Assembly (NCBI GenBank): GCA_963678675.1
Contig: OY783197.1
Coordinates: forward strand, 26,843,470 to 26,907,469
DNA: 64,000 bases
Source: Xiphydria camelus
Lineage: Eukaryota; Arthropoda; Insecta; Hymenoptera; Xiphydriidae
Direction: 5' to 3'
Shown piece after piece: positions 21,695-33,538 of this stretch. A program made the translations under genes and the position numbers. Under the pieces are notes generated by a model. That model was not told the origin of the DNA. It did no database searches and saw only the letters and a list, made by a program, of their open reading frames with translations. Each line of letters opens with the position of its first letter. The stretch's first letter is position 1.

Positions 21695-21904
21695 TTTCAC
21701 AGGTGAATACATGCGTTTAATAAAAATTTGTAATAAAGCTTCCTTCCAATGCGTGATTATGAAAATTAATATACGAGTATATCCTTATGAAATTACCCTT
21801 ATAAATTTCAAAACGGAGTATATTAATTTTTATAATCACGTATTGACTAAAAACTTTATAGGTATACAATTTTATTAAATTTAATAGAAATTTTTTGTAC
21901 AGTG
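21695..21904 (-). mobile_element. Element B3
   Basis: The plus-strand right end is AAATTTTTTGTACAGTG. On the minus strand it starts CACTGTACAAAAAATTTC and then follows family B with AATACGTGATTATAAAAATT and AATATACTCCG. On the plus side GCGTGATTATGAAAATTAAT is the opposite arm. The left end is eroded. Confidence 0.78.
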
Positions 21905-23674
21905 CAAGTCATTATATTTTTGCGTCAATCACTTGAAAACTACATATCCGATTGAGATTTTTTTTTTCAAATTACGTAGCATATTTCCGAGAAGATTTAT
22001 AAATTATTTTATGACAGTGTGATGAAATCTCTTTTTTTTATTTCAAAGAGTAAATGGAACGACGAATTAATAAACGAACTAAACACTTTACCAACATACA
22101 TATGTATGGACGGGCCGTTAGACTATCCTTTAAATTTGAAACTATCTCAACGTTTCCTTTCTTTTTTTTCATTAATTATTCTCAAATAGACGGACGAAGG
22201 GATTTCTCCAATCGAAATACAATTGAATTAAAAAACTCTAGATGCACGTACGACGCGTCCGAGAACTTCTAGTTTAAAATAATCCGCTCACCTCGGCCGC
22301 CAAAACGTTCCCGCTAAACGGGACCGGGGAAGTACCGTTCGTAGCGCCACGCGTAGGTACTCCGCAGCCGCGGGAAGCGCGCAAAGCGGCGCGGCGGGAG
22401 ACTTTGTCGCCGCCGTTTGTCGTCGTCGTCGTCCCGCGGCTGCTTCGGCGCTCGGCTTCCTCGACTTCGGGCTCGGGCGCGCGCAAGGGTTGCCCGCGCT
22501 GAAAAAGACAGTCCGTGGGGGGCGGCGGGGGTGTGCAGGTGGACGAGGTAGAGGGGGCTGGATTCACAGGACAGGGTGCGTTGGAGAGGGGCGTTGGTAT
22601 ATTTGCGCAGGGCCGTCCAGTAGGGCGCAGTATTGTCGCGGCGCCCGTCGCGTGCAGACGTCAACGTACGTGCCGTCAGAAAAAAGCGGTCCCGTATATC
22701 GATAGATAGAGAGAGAAAGAGAAAAGCGCGTGAGAGGGATAGAGATATATATATAGATACCGTACACATCGCACATGTATTGATATAGTATATATATATA
22801 GCGCGAGTGGTGCAGCGGGGAGAGACGCACAGATTCTGCTTACCGTCTCGGCTCGTGCCTCATCCCGGGAATCCCCGAGCCGACATCGGTGCTTTGCCGT
22901 ACAGTGAGTAACGTGCGATTGTCCCCCCCCCCCTAACCGCCGCGGCTCGCTCGCTCGTTCGTCATGTCCGACGCAACGTATAAAGAGAACGAGAGAGAGA
23001 GAGAAAGAAAGAGAGAAATAAAGAGAGAGATACTATATCATTGGATTTTTTGTTTTTACCTCCCAGTACGTTATCTCTTTCTCTCTCCCTCTCTCTCGGC
23101 TCCGAATGCCCGCGACCGCTGTGTGACTACTCTCTTCTCGAAGAGAGAGAGGCGGTTATATCGATTTCCCTCTACTCGCGCGCGCTACTGCACTGTCTTC
23201 ATTCTCTCGCTGCACTCGATTCGCTTGCCGCGCGGAGACGCGAGACAAGGGTAGCGCGATGAGACGACGGGGCGGATCGTTCGCCCGCGAGGGTGAATCA
23301 TTACGTTGCGTCCGGCTGCAGTCGAGATTTCGTTAGATTTAGGTAATCGATCCGCTCCTGTTTTGTACGTGAAATGTTATCTCTGCGATGTGTACGCGAA
23401 TTGTGGAGTGTGTATGATTTTTTTTTAAGGACGCGCAGTGTGTCGACATGGAGAAAGAGTGGATATATATAAGTATGGGGTTTTCTTGCCTCTATGTAAG
23501 GGAATTTTTGGGGTGGCGATTTCTTTTCAGTGATGATCGTGGATGTGTGGGATTTTTTAAAGGCGTGATTTTTGTTCGGCGCACATTTCACGGTGGTGTC
23601 ACAAAAGTATCATGATAATATTTTCTCGAGGTTTCTGGTATCGCGGTTATTATCGCTTCGATCGTATTGTGGTA
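21905..23674. other. CpG-rich stretch with possible regulatory or exon content
   Basis: From about 22,280 to 23,300 the DNA is GC- and CpG-rich, with an 11-C tract at 22,923-22,933, GA-rich microsatellite stretches at 22,700-22,730 and 22,990-23,030, and a TATATATATA run near 22,790. A GTGAGT donor-like site occurs on the plus strand at about 22,903. A promoter-rich or first-exon region is possible. Only the exon candidate below is listed separately. Confidence 0.35.
22292..22567 (-). other. Candidate first coding exon (minus strand), unproven
   Basis: A minus-strand open frame starts with ATG at 22,567 and stays open for about 92 codons to a CCGAG|GTGAGC splice-donor-like site at 22,292/22,291. 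The predicted peptide is disordered in style: proline-rich near residues 14-18, an acidic EPEVEEAE stretch, TTTTTNGG, then arginine- and alanine-rich. Such low-complexity N-termini occur in insect regulatory proteins, but I do not recognise the family. The ATG context is weak, and GC-rich DNA gives long frames by chance. It could equally be non-coding. Confidence 0.2.
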
Positions 23675-23886
23675 CACTGAGAAAAATAATTCGTCGATCC
23701 AAGTAATCATCGAGATGGATAGTGCTAAAACATTGTTTATTTAAGACTAGCGTGGGTTCAATGAATTGAACGAATCTGTACTTGATTCAAGGACATTTAA
23801 GGTTCAGCTTAAATAAATGTGTTCTTGGCACTATTCATGTCGATGGTTACTCTTGGATCGGCAAGTTATTGTATTTTTTCTCGGTG
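23675..23886. mobile_element. Element K, CACTGAGAAAA group
   Basis: CACTGAGAAAAATAATTCGT on the left and TATTTTTTCTCGGTG on the right are inverted. Homology continues through CGATCCAAGTAATCATCGAG facing a CGATGGTTACTCTTGGATCG block, and GATAGTGCTAAAACA facing TGTTCTTGGCACTATTC. TA precedes it and GA follows, so one copy of the duplication has changed or is absent. The 91-codon frame across it is not coding. Confidence 0.85.
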
Positions 23887-26364
23887 GATTCGTGGCGTAT
23901 AAAACGAGAAGCACGGATTTTTCAAGAGCTGTGTGTGATTGCGGAAACATTAATTATCAGCTCGGAAGGCAATTTTTCATGGTACAAAATACTGCTTGTC
24001 GCAGTTTCATTGGGTTTGTTCATTCAAGAGTGTCGAATAAAAAAATCTCCATGTTGAATTAAAGATCCGTCGTGTGTCCCAAAACGGATTTTTCTCGATT
24101 TTTTCGTATACAGAATTATTACGACAGGACGAATCACGGATTTCGGAGAACGATCATTCCTTGAAATCGTCCTTAAAAGAAAATTGAAGGCAAAAATTAA
24201 AGACGAACGCGACGGATCGACTTTCGCTCTTCGCGAGACCTTCGGAAAATTATTTATTTCGCCCCGTTGAGCATCGAGTGTGGTAAACGGTCCCGTCATC
24301 GGTAGCCTTCTTAAGGGTGGCCGTGGCGCAACCCTGATGGAACAGAATTCAATAAAGTGTCCGATGAACGTGTGTTCAATAGATATTTATTATCCATGGG
24401 ATATCTATAAAGTGTCCATCAGACCAAGTTAGTGGCGTTCCACATTCCATTACAGGGGGTGGCTGTGCGTAGCGAAAGTGGACGCGTTACATTAATGGTG
24501 TCCACTTGCTGTCGTCCCTCGTGGCTATTGGAAAAAATCCCGAATTTATTCATACGGGGAAAGTAGGCCGAAGCGGAATAAATTCGAGACCCCTAGCAGG
24601 CGTTTCCGCCTAACCTCATATCTTAATTAAAGCAATCAACTTTACCGATGAAAAGATGCCGATGCATCGATCGACTTCTATGCGAAGCGTTGGAGGAGTC
24701 AAATTTTTGCTGTCAGAAATGAAGATTTTTACAAGATCACTCGACGATATCGATATAACTTTCGATATCTAAAATCCAATAAGTCTGTCGACTCTCGCAT
24801 CGCAAAATATATACGACGAATAAATCCCCCCCGTTGATCAGTTTTTCACGACCCCGTGGACAAGTTTAACGACGCACTGACAAGCAATAAGGAACGGTAA
24901 TTCTGTCGTATAGATTTTATCAGGCTCTCTCTCCCTCTTTTTCTCTCTCGTAAGTGAGAGATCGAGGATGAGATACCGGACGGGAAATGGACGCGTTATC
25001 TCCAATTTCTGTTTCCGCTGATCTTTCGTGAATTTTCCGTGCGACTCGAGCCGTAACGCCGCCCTTATCCCGCTCCCCGATATGCTTGTAAATGTTATCA
25101 CTGCGCGCCCCCTCCCTAAATACGTGGCGACACGAGATAGCGGACTACATAACGGAAGGTTATGTTCGGCTTTGCTTCGGGCTGATCTCCAGAAACTTGG
25201 CTCGAGTCGACGATCTACCTGTAGACGACTACCTATTTATTGCTCGAGACGGTATCATTGGACCTTATCGTGAAATAGATGGGAAGTAGATATACGTAAT
25301 GTTTTCTCTATGACTTTAATCCCAAATTGGTATGATTTCATTCGTTAGCTTGATCCTTTAATAGAAAAAGTTAAATATTTTTTTTAATCAAACTTCTTCT
25401 TTTTTACATACCTAAATGAAAATTTTCCGAAAGAGACTAATATGAGACTATATGTGTGTGGAAGCGATAAATAAATAAGGATTTCTTATTTATCGATAAA
25501 GGTGAATTTTAAAGGCTAATGGACTTTCACCCAGGATCTAAAATATGTCATTTTATTCCTGTTATTTATATTAAAAAATTGTACTTATGGCTCTCTCTGA
25601 TGACTAATTACTCGAAATGGATCTACACAAATTGTTATAGAGATATACCACCGGTTTCTACACTCAAGTTCCGTCGAAATAGGGACGAGTTTTAAATCAC
25701 CTCGGAGGAAAGGCCATCGAAGTCTCGAAAAGTTTGGAGAGCACGATAAAAAAGTTTGAAAAGTTACCACACAAGTAAGGACTTATATCTCATAACTAAG
25801 AATTGGTAACTATTTAAACTTTTTTCGACTTTTTCTTTAGTTACATATCCAAAGTTTCGCATATAGAAAACGATCGAAAAATTTCGTCGTATCAATAATT
25901 TTGAGATTTCCAGTACACATTCGCCAATCTTCTCCCCTTCATCTCTCTTATCTGCTTTCCCACCGCACCAACATTGGTCCTTAAACCCTCGATGCAGATC
26001 TCGTTCCGGAAGTATCTCTCGGCAAGATTTTGCATACCGTTTATGAATTTGTATTACCAAAGTACTTACCTAGTACTCGCGAGTCGATTTTCTCCTTCAA
26101 TGGAATCCAAAGATTTATGCAATCGTCCTTGCAGAGTTCAAAGCTCGCCGTGCCAAGTAAAACTCAAACTGTATTACCGTGATATCAGTTCCCTGTGGCA
26201 AACATCGAGAGTCTCCTCGTATATAAATTTTTGAAGCGTCCAAATACGGAATACTTCTCATCTTCGCAAGTACTTTTGAATACTTTCATGCGCTGAATTT
26301 GCCGACAGCTTTCAACCGTTTTAAATAAAATTTTAGGTACTCTTAAGCATTATTGCGAATAGTA
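23887..26364. other. Gene-free stretch with minor hairpins
   Basis: AAGTGGAC/GTCCACTT at about 24,476-24,507 and CGATAAATAA/TTATTTATCG at about 25,465-25,495 are short hairpins of unknown meaning. A 65-codon frame at 25,092-25,289 and a 98-codon minus-strand frame at 25,764-26,060 look balanced in composition but match nothing I know. Confidence 0.35.
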
Positions 26365-26594
26365 GATCCAGAGAAAAGGTCTAGTTAAATACGAACCTAT
26401 AGCAGACAAATATATTTGATATGAATAGGGATTTATTCACATCGAATAACATTCTATTTCAATTAGATTAAAAAGATATGCAAAACATTTATCAAATTCA
26501 AATAGGCTTTTGTGTTCGAAGTGAATAAATTCCTATTCATCTCAAACAAATTTTTTCATTAGGTTCATATTCAACTACAACTTTTCCCTCAGTG
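26365..26594 (+). mobile_element. Element C2, TA duplication
   Basis: TA precedes GATCCAGAGAAAAGGTCTAG and TA follows TTTTCCCTCAGTG. Inner landmarks match C1: AATACGAACCTA against TAGGTTCATATTCAAC, and ATTTATTCACATCGAATAAC against TCGAAGTGAATAAAT. About 230 bp and non-coding. Confidence 0.82.
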
Positions 26595-27275
26595 TAGAAT
26601 TATACTTTCTTTCGACAGCAGTTCATTTCCCGCGGTACATAAACCTCAATGAATCGAATCGAGTCTCGTTACGAAGATAATTAATGACGGATAAATAAAT
26701 TCACCGCGCGTCTCGACTTCGACCGGAGAACATTCATCGTCGACGTCACATCGCCATCAGTCATGGTAATTCGTAACAATGATTTGTCCAACAGCCTTCG
26801 AGGGACGGGAATGGGGAGGTTTAGGGGGTTGAAAGCGAGGGGCGGAAGAGAATAAGAAGGTTAAAAAGGGGATCGCGAGAATTCCTAGCAGAAACTGCGG
26901 CGGAGTAGGAACACGACTCGTTCGCGAGGGGTGGGTCTTTATCTACTTACTTATTCGGGGGTGGCGTTAAAGGTATCAAGTTAATTAGGATGTTCAGGAG
27001 AGGGAAATGATATAATTGTGTGGTGGTACCAGGACGGAAATGTAGTTCGACGATGGTTCTGAAGGGTAGGGGTTGTCAGGGTGGCTTTTAGGTAGGAAAA
27101 TTGAAAGTTATGAATGAGCGAGTTTTATCTTGGATTTTCCTACTGGTGACTATCTCTTACTAGATAGTGATTGTGAGTTATAAAAATACTGATAGTTGTA
27201 AAAACGATAATTGGTTTAAACAAACTCAAATAACCACATTATTATCAATAATAATTTTCTGCGGTAGGATCTGAT
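26595..27275. other. Unique non-coding stretch
   Basis: Purine-rich and G-rich at 26.8-27.1 kb on the plus strand (GGGGAGGTTTAGGGGG and similar strings). No gene. Confidence 0.4.
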
Positions 27276-27405
27276 CCGATGTCGATTATCTCGGTTCCAC
27301 GAGCTTTTGAGTTATATTCGTATAAGACTTTTTTCAACATCGTGATCTGTTCTTCAAAAAAGCTCTACAACAGTTTGTCCAAAAATCGGAGAGTAAAGAG
27401 ATAAT
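27276..27405. repeat. Degenerate inverted repeat related to family I arms
   Basis: ATGTCGATTATCTCGG on the left faces AGAGATAATCGCGATTAAAG on the right. ACTTTTTTCAACA and TTCAAAAAAGCTCTAC sit between. A similar TAATCGCGATTAAAGCGGAC string occurs near 57,220. It is probably an old relative of I1 and I2. Confidence 0.4.
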
Positions 27406-29694
27406 CGCGATTAAAGCAGAAACCTCAATCTACTCCTACAAGTTTCTTTCCTTCTTGGATTAATTCAAATGAAAGTGAGAAATTATATTTAAAAAATTAC
27501 CGATCACAGTACTAAAATGGTATAAATATTATTTCGAAAAGCACAGATATGTACGTGTGTATCCGCAATTTTTGCTTCAATATTACTTTAACCAATTTCA
27601 CTCTATACACTTTTAGATAGCTACATTATTTATTACACGTGTTCGGAATTACACAAACGCCGAAACGATTCTTCCCTAAAAAATGCCGGAGTTGAAATGC
27701 ACCCCGTGAAACCCTCGATTATCAATTCCACCCTCCGACCTCATTTTTTCTACTATCTACGTTTTTTTTTAAAATTATATTTAACGAGAATCGTACGTGG
27801 ATACTACAGAACTCTCGTTGAAATCTGATTACACAAGTCCTCCGAGTCGAGCACCTTTCGAGAAGTGCTCCGAGAAGCGGCCCGGATGATTAAAGCGACG
27901 CGGTGTTTTCCGTCGAAGGAGATGAAAAATGTCGAGGCGAATGTACGTTCGTCCGCGACACGTTACGGGTCCTTGTCGGCACGGGAATGCGGAATACGAG
28001 TACATATTGTGCGGTGTACACGCGCGGAACCATTGCGGTGAAAACCGATGGAACACGTTCGCATTCGCGACCAGGGCAAATTTGCTTTTGCTTCGTTAGC
28101 GGAGAAAGCCCCCGCTCCGTTCAACGCGGTTGCATTTGGTACACAGTGGGACGCAGGCTTCCTTTTGGACACTTTTAATTGCTCGCTTTCTCCGATAATG
28201 AAAAGCTCGCATTTGAACAGCTATAGCTCGCGTTGTCATGGCCAATAACAATGCAGCGATAGATTCATGTTTCAAATTCATGTTGGAAAAAATTCCAAGA
28301 ATTTCTCCGATATTTGAACAAAATTGTACACTTTCTCGGAATTTTCCCTATTTACGTAATCCAGGAAATGATCGATTTTTTTGATTATTTTGAAATAAAG
28401 TTCTAAAGAATAATTGACAACGCACGAGGATTCATAAACAACGCGTTATTCTTAAAGTTACCCTGCCAAAATGCTAACTCCCGCCCTTTCTCTTCTCCGC
28501 GTAAACCATCTCCGCGTTTTGTCAGAGCACGCGGACCTAAAGTCCCCCTAAAATATTGCGCAACATTCGTCGAGGCCCTCCCAACCATTACTCCTCATTT
28601 CGTCGCGCGCTGCTTCGGATATTACGAAAACTCCGGGAAGTAAATTCGACTTCTCTCGAATACATTCGAGTCGCTTGCGAAACACAAGGAAGATATTAAT
28701 CGACGAGATTCGGGAAGATGGCGAAGATGATGCGAAATAAAAAGTCAAAGGTTGAAATCTACGTCACACTTGATACATGCACCCCGCCTCCCCCTTTTGC
28801 GCCGTGTTTTATCACGCCGTAACAGTGCCCCCGCCCACGCAATAGCGTTACATAATTTATGAGAATCCCGCCCGGCAAAGTTTTCGAATGGCAAACAAAT
28901 TCTCATTTGCAAAACACCACTCATCCAATGGTCGTCCAATGGAAACTCGTCCGAAAGCCAATCAGGTTAAAGCGGCACGAAACGAATGGCATTTCGAAAA
29001 TGGGAATCCGCTTGCCGTCGGAAAAGTTTAACGAGGGCGTCGGCCGGCCGGTGGCAAGGCCGGGGGGATGGATGGAAAAAATAGGAAAAGAACTTCCGTC
29101 ACTTATAATTTCCGATAACGGGTACCTACGTCCGCAGGGGATGCTGTAACGTCCCGAACGCATCATCCCTTCGCTCATTCGCCGGTATATAACGGGAAAC
29201 TTTTTTTTCCCCGTTCGAAATCTAATAAATTTTCGTCCCTCTTCGGCTGACGAAAATGCTACACGTTCGTTTATCTATCTATCGAACTAGACCCCGAAGA
29301 CAATTCTCGGAGTTTGATCCCCTTTCTCTCTCTCGCGGAAATCGCACGTGTCGCGAACTTCCTTTTAATATTACATGCGATCGGGGAAGATTCTCGGGGA
29401 GGGTTCGCAAGGCGAGTGGATTTATCGCGAAATTCCCAAATTCCCGGCCCGCGCGCAACTCTATACCTTGCCGGCGACAAATAATACTTCCCCGAAGGCG
29501 CTGGAACCCCCTTGCGACTTTCCTTCCTCGAATGCATCCTTGTTCGTGTGTCAACTTTGTGGGCGAGAGGATCAGAACACCGAGATCCAACGGAATAAAT
29601 AATCCGGAGAGAATCGAAGGAACTTGATAGGTATTTCGAATAATCGAAGAGCCGATTATCGATGACTGGCTTCTAATCTGTTTCAAAAATTAAA
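27406..29694. other. Gene-free stretch
   Basis: CpG-rich patches at 27.85-28.05 kb and 28.98-29.1 kb alternate with AT-rich DNA. Competing frames on both strands reach 135 codons (29,279-29,686 minus) without recognised motifs. Confidence 0.35.
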
Positions 29695-29953
29695 ACTAAG
29701 ACAAATAATTAGGTTAAATTTACAAAACGTATCTAGTTAAACGCGTTCAGTTATTCTAACCAAAATACTGATTAGTTGAACCAAATATCCAGTTATTCTA
29801 TCCAAATGTCTAGTTATTCCAGCCAAACGTTTAGTTATCCTAACCAAAAATTGGTCAGCTTAACCAAACAGCTAGAGGATCCATATTTAACCAAACGGTT
29901 TGGTTATCATCTCCAGGATTTTGGTTCGACTGACCAAATTATTTTTCTCAGTG
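29695..29953 (+). mobile_element. Element A2
   Basis: The left end is eroded (AACTAAGACAAATAATTAGG). The interior is built of repeated AGTTATTCTAACCAAA-type units, at least four with small changes. Then come GAGGATCCATATTTAACC, AAACGGTTTGGTTA and TCCAGGATTTTGG, ending AAATTATTTTTCTCAGTG. A3 and A4 share this right half. The internal repeats explain the serine/tyrosine-rich frame here. Confidence 0.78.
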
Positions 29954-32615
29954 AACAATTCAAGAATTGATTTTCCAGAAGATAGTTGGAACGACGTCGC
30001 GTTATACACAATGTGATACACGGTTTATACGTCGTCGAACGCAATTCGATTTCGTGGTAACCTTTTATAGGCGCAGCGTAATTGACTCCTGCTGCGCCAC
30101 ATGCAAGGTAACCGCCGCGAAGCCATTTACCGCGAAATATAAAGCGCATCGCTCTGTATTACGTATATTTCGCGCGTCTTCTCGAGGACCGTTTCCCGGT
30201 ATAATAACTATAGACATACACTATAGATATACTAACGATCGACCGCGCCACCGTCCGCGCTCCGACTCTCGCACAACAACGCCTTCCTTTTCTCCTGCGC
30301 GAAACAAATTCAATCCGAGCCGAGAAGAAGCGGGAGAAGGCTTTAATAATGGGCTTTCCGCGAAATCCTTAATAAGAAAAAAAGAAAAAAGGGAAAAAGT
30401 GCTTCTACCGCGTCTTTTATCGGGAAAGCTTCGGCAACGATGCGCGCGGCTAGAAGAGCAGAGACGCGATAAACACTCGAGCTCTCCTCGTCGAGTCGCA
30501 CGGTACCTACAATGTAAGCGACAAACGACGTCGAGCGCTCTACACAGTGTTTGTTTCAATACACGCCGGTATAATGGGTTGCATATCGGTTGGTGCACCT
30601 CATTCGCTGTGGTATCTTGTAATTTCGTGGTTATATTTGGTGGCAGCCAAGATCCGAACCAAGTGGCACTGCTTACGCTTATTTCCCCGATTATTCAAAA
30701 AAGCGCAAACGAATATTAAAGTTACAGCTGAGCATCGGTTACTTTATAACGAGATTATCGATATTTCCCTGACTGATCCAAATGAACTGAAATACTCACT
30801 ATAATCAAAAGATAACCAAACAATTTTTCAGACAAAAACAAAAGTACATCTTCACCCCAATTCACTTCTAATTACACTGATTAAGTTAAAACAAATTTTG
30901 ATCTGTAACTTCTTCTAGAATAGAAATTACCGCGTGCGCGGCGCTACGCAGGCACCCGATACCGTACGTAGGTATTTCACGTCAGGTATTCCGTCATTTC
31001 GCTAATTGCGTTTTTACGTCGACCCGCGCTCTTTGTATCAATACGAGAGACGTACGCCGGTAGGTATAGGTATGTGTGTGATGAGCGACGACAGGTCATG
31101 AAGCGGGACTGCGGGAGTCCGCGGAACTCGTCGAAATCCGTGCGTGTAGGCGTCTCGCTGCGCGCGCGTGTGTGTGCGTGCGGAAAGAGAAAATGTGAAA
31201 GGTGCGGAACTGCGTGCAAACGCAGAGATGAACGGGACGGCGTGGAAAATCAAAATAGCGCCGATTGAAATAAATTTAGTTTGCGCCGGGGCTGAAGTGA
31301 CTCGTTCCGTATTTAATGGTCGCTGATAATGGCCGTGAAGTCATAAGGGTAGAGGTCACTGGAGTAAAATTGAGGCGAGAGGGACCTGTATCAGTTTCAT
31401 TTAATTTTGACGATTTTCCATAAATCTCCGGCGGAGGTTGAAATAAACGGGTTGCATTTTGGAAATATTTTCTCCCTCGATCGGACTACTTTATTTTTAC
31501 TCTAACTCATTTCATTTTTGTCTTACATTGGTACGCGTCCAATATAATTAAAAAAAATAAGTTTTTTTTAAACAGCGAATTCGCGGCCTTAAGAAAAAAA
31601 GATGTATTAGACGAATAAACGCAATTTTTGTTGAGCTTCCGAAATTATGTCGGTATTTAATAGCGGGTCCACGTGGGGCACCCTAAAATACCACGCGAAG
31701 CGCCCCCGTCACATTCCACCGAAGGATTATCGCACCTCCAGTAATTCGAAATACGTATCGCGCAATTTCAATTTCCTCCGAAATAATCTCGATGTCATCT
31801 CGTGGATCACAAAATGCTACGTGAAAATGATATTTATTCGAACCCAGTAAGATCCCTTTTTCTCGGCTATTCACTCCAGAAACTCCCGTGGTATCGAGCA
31901 AAGAATCTAACGCAGGTACCCAAATGTATTCACTTCTAATCACTCCTTTTCACCATCGCCATCAATCATCATTAAAGGACTCGACGAATCGTGAAATCCC
32001 TTTAACAAAATTTACCCGCGCAACAACGAGTGGGAGTTCGTACGGGACAAAAAAAATGAAAGGAAGCATAAGCCCGACGACGGGGGAAAGTGACGCGGGG
32101 GTGTGGGAAGACGTATCGGAGCACCGTGTAGAAAAGTGCCCCGGAGCTTCGTCGAAATGTTTAACGCGTGGGCGGTTGTCCGGGAGCTGCCCGCGCCCCA
32201 CCTGACACGCCCGAACCTAAAGTAATTATTACGTCGCGAGGCCAACCTTTGATCCCCCGCGAAGATCATATCCCGACCACCACGTGCGCCCGTACGTATC
32301 GGCCCCGAAAAGTTTCACCGACGAGCCGCTAAACGCGTATTCGCGATGCGTCTGTAACCGAGGAGCCATGTGGGCCCCATTCAACGTTTCGAAGAAGCGC
32401 CTTTGAATGGACGCGGGGCGAGACTTTGTTGCGGATCGCCGTGAATTAACGAGGAGGGACCACGGCACGTCACGTCGATCATCGCGTCGACGGGAAGCGC
32501 TCGTATGCGCGGTTTAGCAAAGTGTCCACGGAATTCGGTCTTTGAATATATATAAAAGAAATATTCATGTTTTTAAATTCAATTGGTAATCTGCATACAC
32601 ATTCAATATCACCGG
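29954..32615. other. Gene-free stretch with the window's longest open frame
   Basis: A 250-codon plus-strand frame (29,967-30,719) is basic and serine/arginine-rich with no domain pattern. It spans a composition change and overlaps a 125-codon frame on the other strand. No splice or promoter evidence. CpG-rich patches lie at 30.95-31.25 kb and 32.1-32.5 kb. Confidence 0.35.
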
Positions 32616-33066
32616 GGAATTCGGATTGACGACCGGCTCAGTTTTAATGCTCATATCAATTACATAACCACTCGTGCTTATCGTGCGTTGGGATTCATTC
32701 GCAGATCGGGAATGGATTTTGCAAATGCGTCTACCTTGATTCTCTTATATTCGGCGTTTGTTAGATCAATTCTCGAATACAGTGCGGTTGTCTGGCCTCC
32801 GTTCACGGATGTGCATATTAATCGGGTGGAGAAAGTACAAAGAACATTTTGCAAGCTGTTACTGTGTCGTTTGCGGGACACGAACGTATGCGATTTTAGC
32901 GAGATTTATAAGATGTACAATATCGGTAGTTTAAAGAGTCGTAGACTCATTGTTGAACTGCTGTTCTTCTACAAAACAGTTAACCGGTTTATAGACTCGC
33001 CGGCAATATTGGCGGACTTCGGTCTCGTATGTTCGAGGGTTGGGGGTCTGAGGCCGAGAAGATTAC
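32616..33066 (+). pseudogene. Reverse transcriptase C-terminal fragment, part 1
   Basis: The frame encodes a stretch typical of the region after the catalytic core of LINE reverse transcriptases: GIRIDDRLSF, then RAYRALGFIRRSG, then RSILEYSAVVWPP and INRVEKVQRTF. The LEY...VVWP and (I)NR(V/I)E-Q motifs are characteristic of jockey/R1/CR1-type insect elements. I cannot choose among those clades. The palm motifs (such as the DD pair) lie upstream in intact elements and are missing here. The frame runs to RPRRLL at 33,066 and is then cut by element F. Confidence 0.85.
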
Positions 33067-33068
33067 TG

Positions 33069-33260
33069 CACTGAGAAAAAAAAGATTAAAAATTATTCTG
33101 TTAGAAGGATAATCTGAGTACGAAAGGTAAAATAGATCAAAAATTATCCTTCCAGGGTTTAAAATTTAAACTTCCTTAGCATAATTTTTGATCTGTTTTA
33201 CCTTTCGTACTCAGATTATCCTTCTAACAGAATAATTTTTAATCTTTTTTTTTCACAGTG
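33069..33260. mobile_element. Element F, inside the LINE ORF, TG duplication
   Basis: CACTGAGAAAAAAAAGATTA to TTTTTTTTTTCACAGTG is a near-perfect 192-bp palindrome with arms of about 85 bases (AAATTATTCTGTTAGAAGGA and its inverse). TG lies directly on both sides (33,067-33,068 and 33,261-33,262). Removing F and one TG rejoins the LINE reading frame exactly, so the two-base duplication is firmly supported. Confidence 0.93.
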
Positions 33261-33262
33261 TG

Positions 33263-33421
33263 GAGCCTCGGAAATCTAACAAGAATTGCGTAGCGTATGC
33301 CCCGTATAATAGAGTTGTGTATGTCGTAAATACGTGTCATCAGGATATCGATTTCTTTGGTTGCTCGGTATCGAGCTTCACTGCGAGAATCAAAAAGTTG
33401 ATCGGATCATTGGATGAGTGA
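33263..33421 (+). pseudogene. Reverse transcriptase C-terminal fragment, part 2
   Basis: Directly after the second TG, the frame continues with EPRKSNKNCVAYAPYNR and later FTARIKKLIGSLDE, stopping at TGA (33,419-33,421). It is in phase with part 1 once F and one TG copy are removed. Fifty-two codons remain without a stop, so F probably entered when the LINE was still relatively fresh. Confidence 0.85.
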
Positions 33422-33538
33422 GCATGTTGGATGAGACATCGCGTCATTAATTATTCTAATTTGCCTTATTGGAAGATGTTGTAAACTTTGTATATTGCCG
33501 ATTGGCGTTTATCGAATAAATCAAATCGAATCAAATCA

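Larger units (their letters stand above)
32616..33538 (+). mobile_element. 5'-truncated non-LTR retrotransposon (LINE) 3' end
   Basis: This covers the C-terminal part of a reverse-transcriptase ORF, its stop, a short 3' untranslated region and a simple tail with repeated AATCAAATCGAATCAAATCA. Truncation at the 5' side with an intact 3' end is the normal outcome of target-primed reverse transcription. It is interrupted by element F. Flanking duplications could not be defined. Confidence 0.85.

Noticed and set aside
22801..22900. tRNA-like A-box string (TGGTGCAGCGGG)
   Set aside because: No B box at the right distance and no acceptor stem can be formed.
25092..25289. 65-codon frame with protein-like composition
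   Set aside because: Short, no recognised motif, and no supporting exon signals.
25764..26060. 98-codon minus-strand frame with CWCGG motif
   Set aside because: A single cysteine pair does not make a domain, and there is no neighbouring coding evidence.
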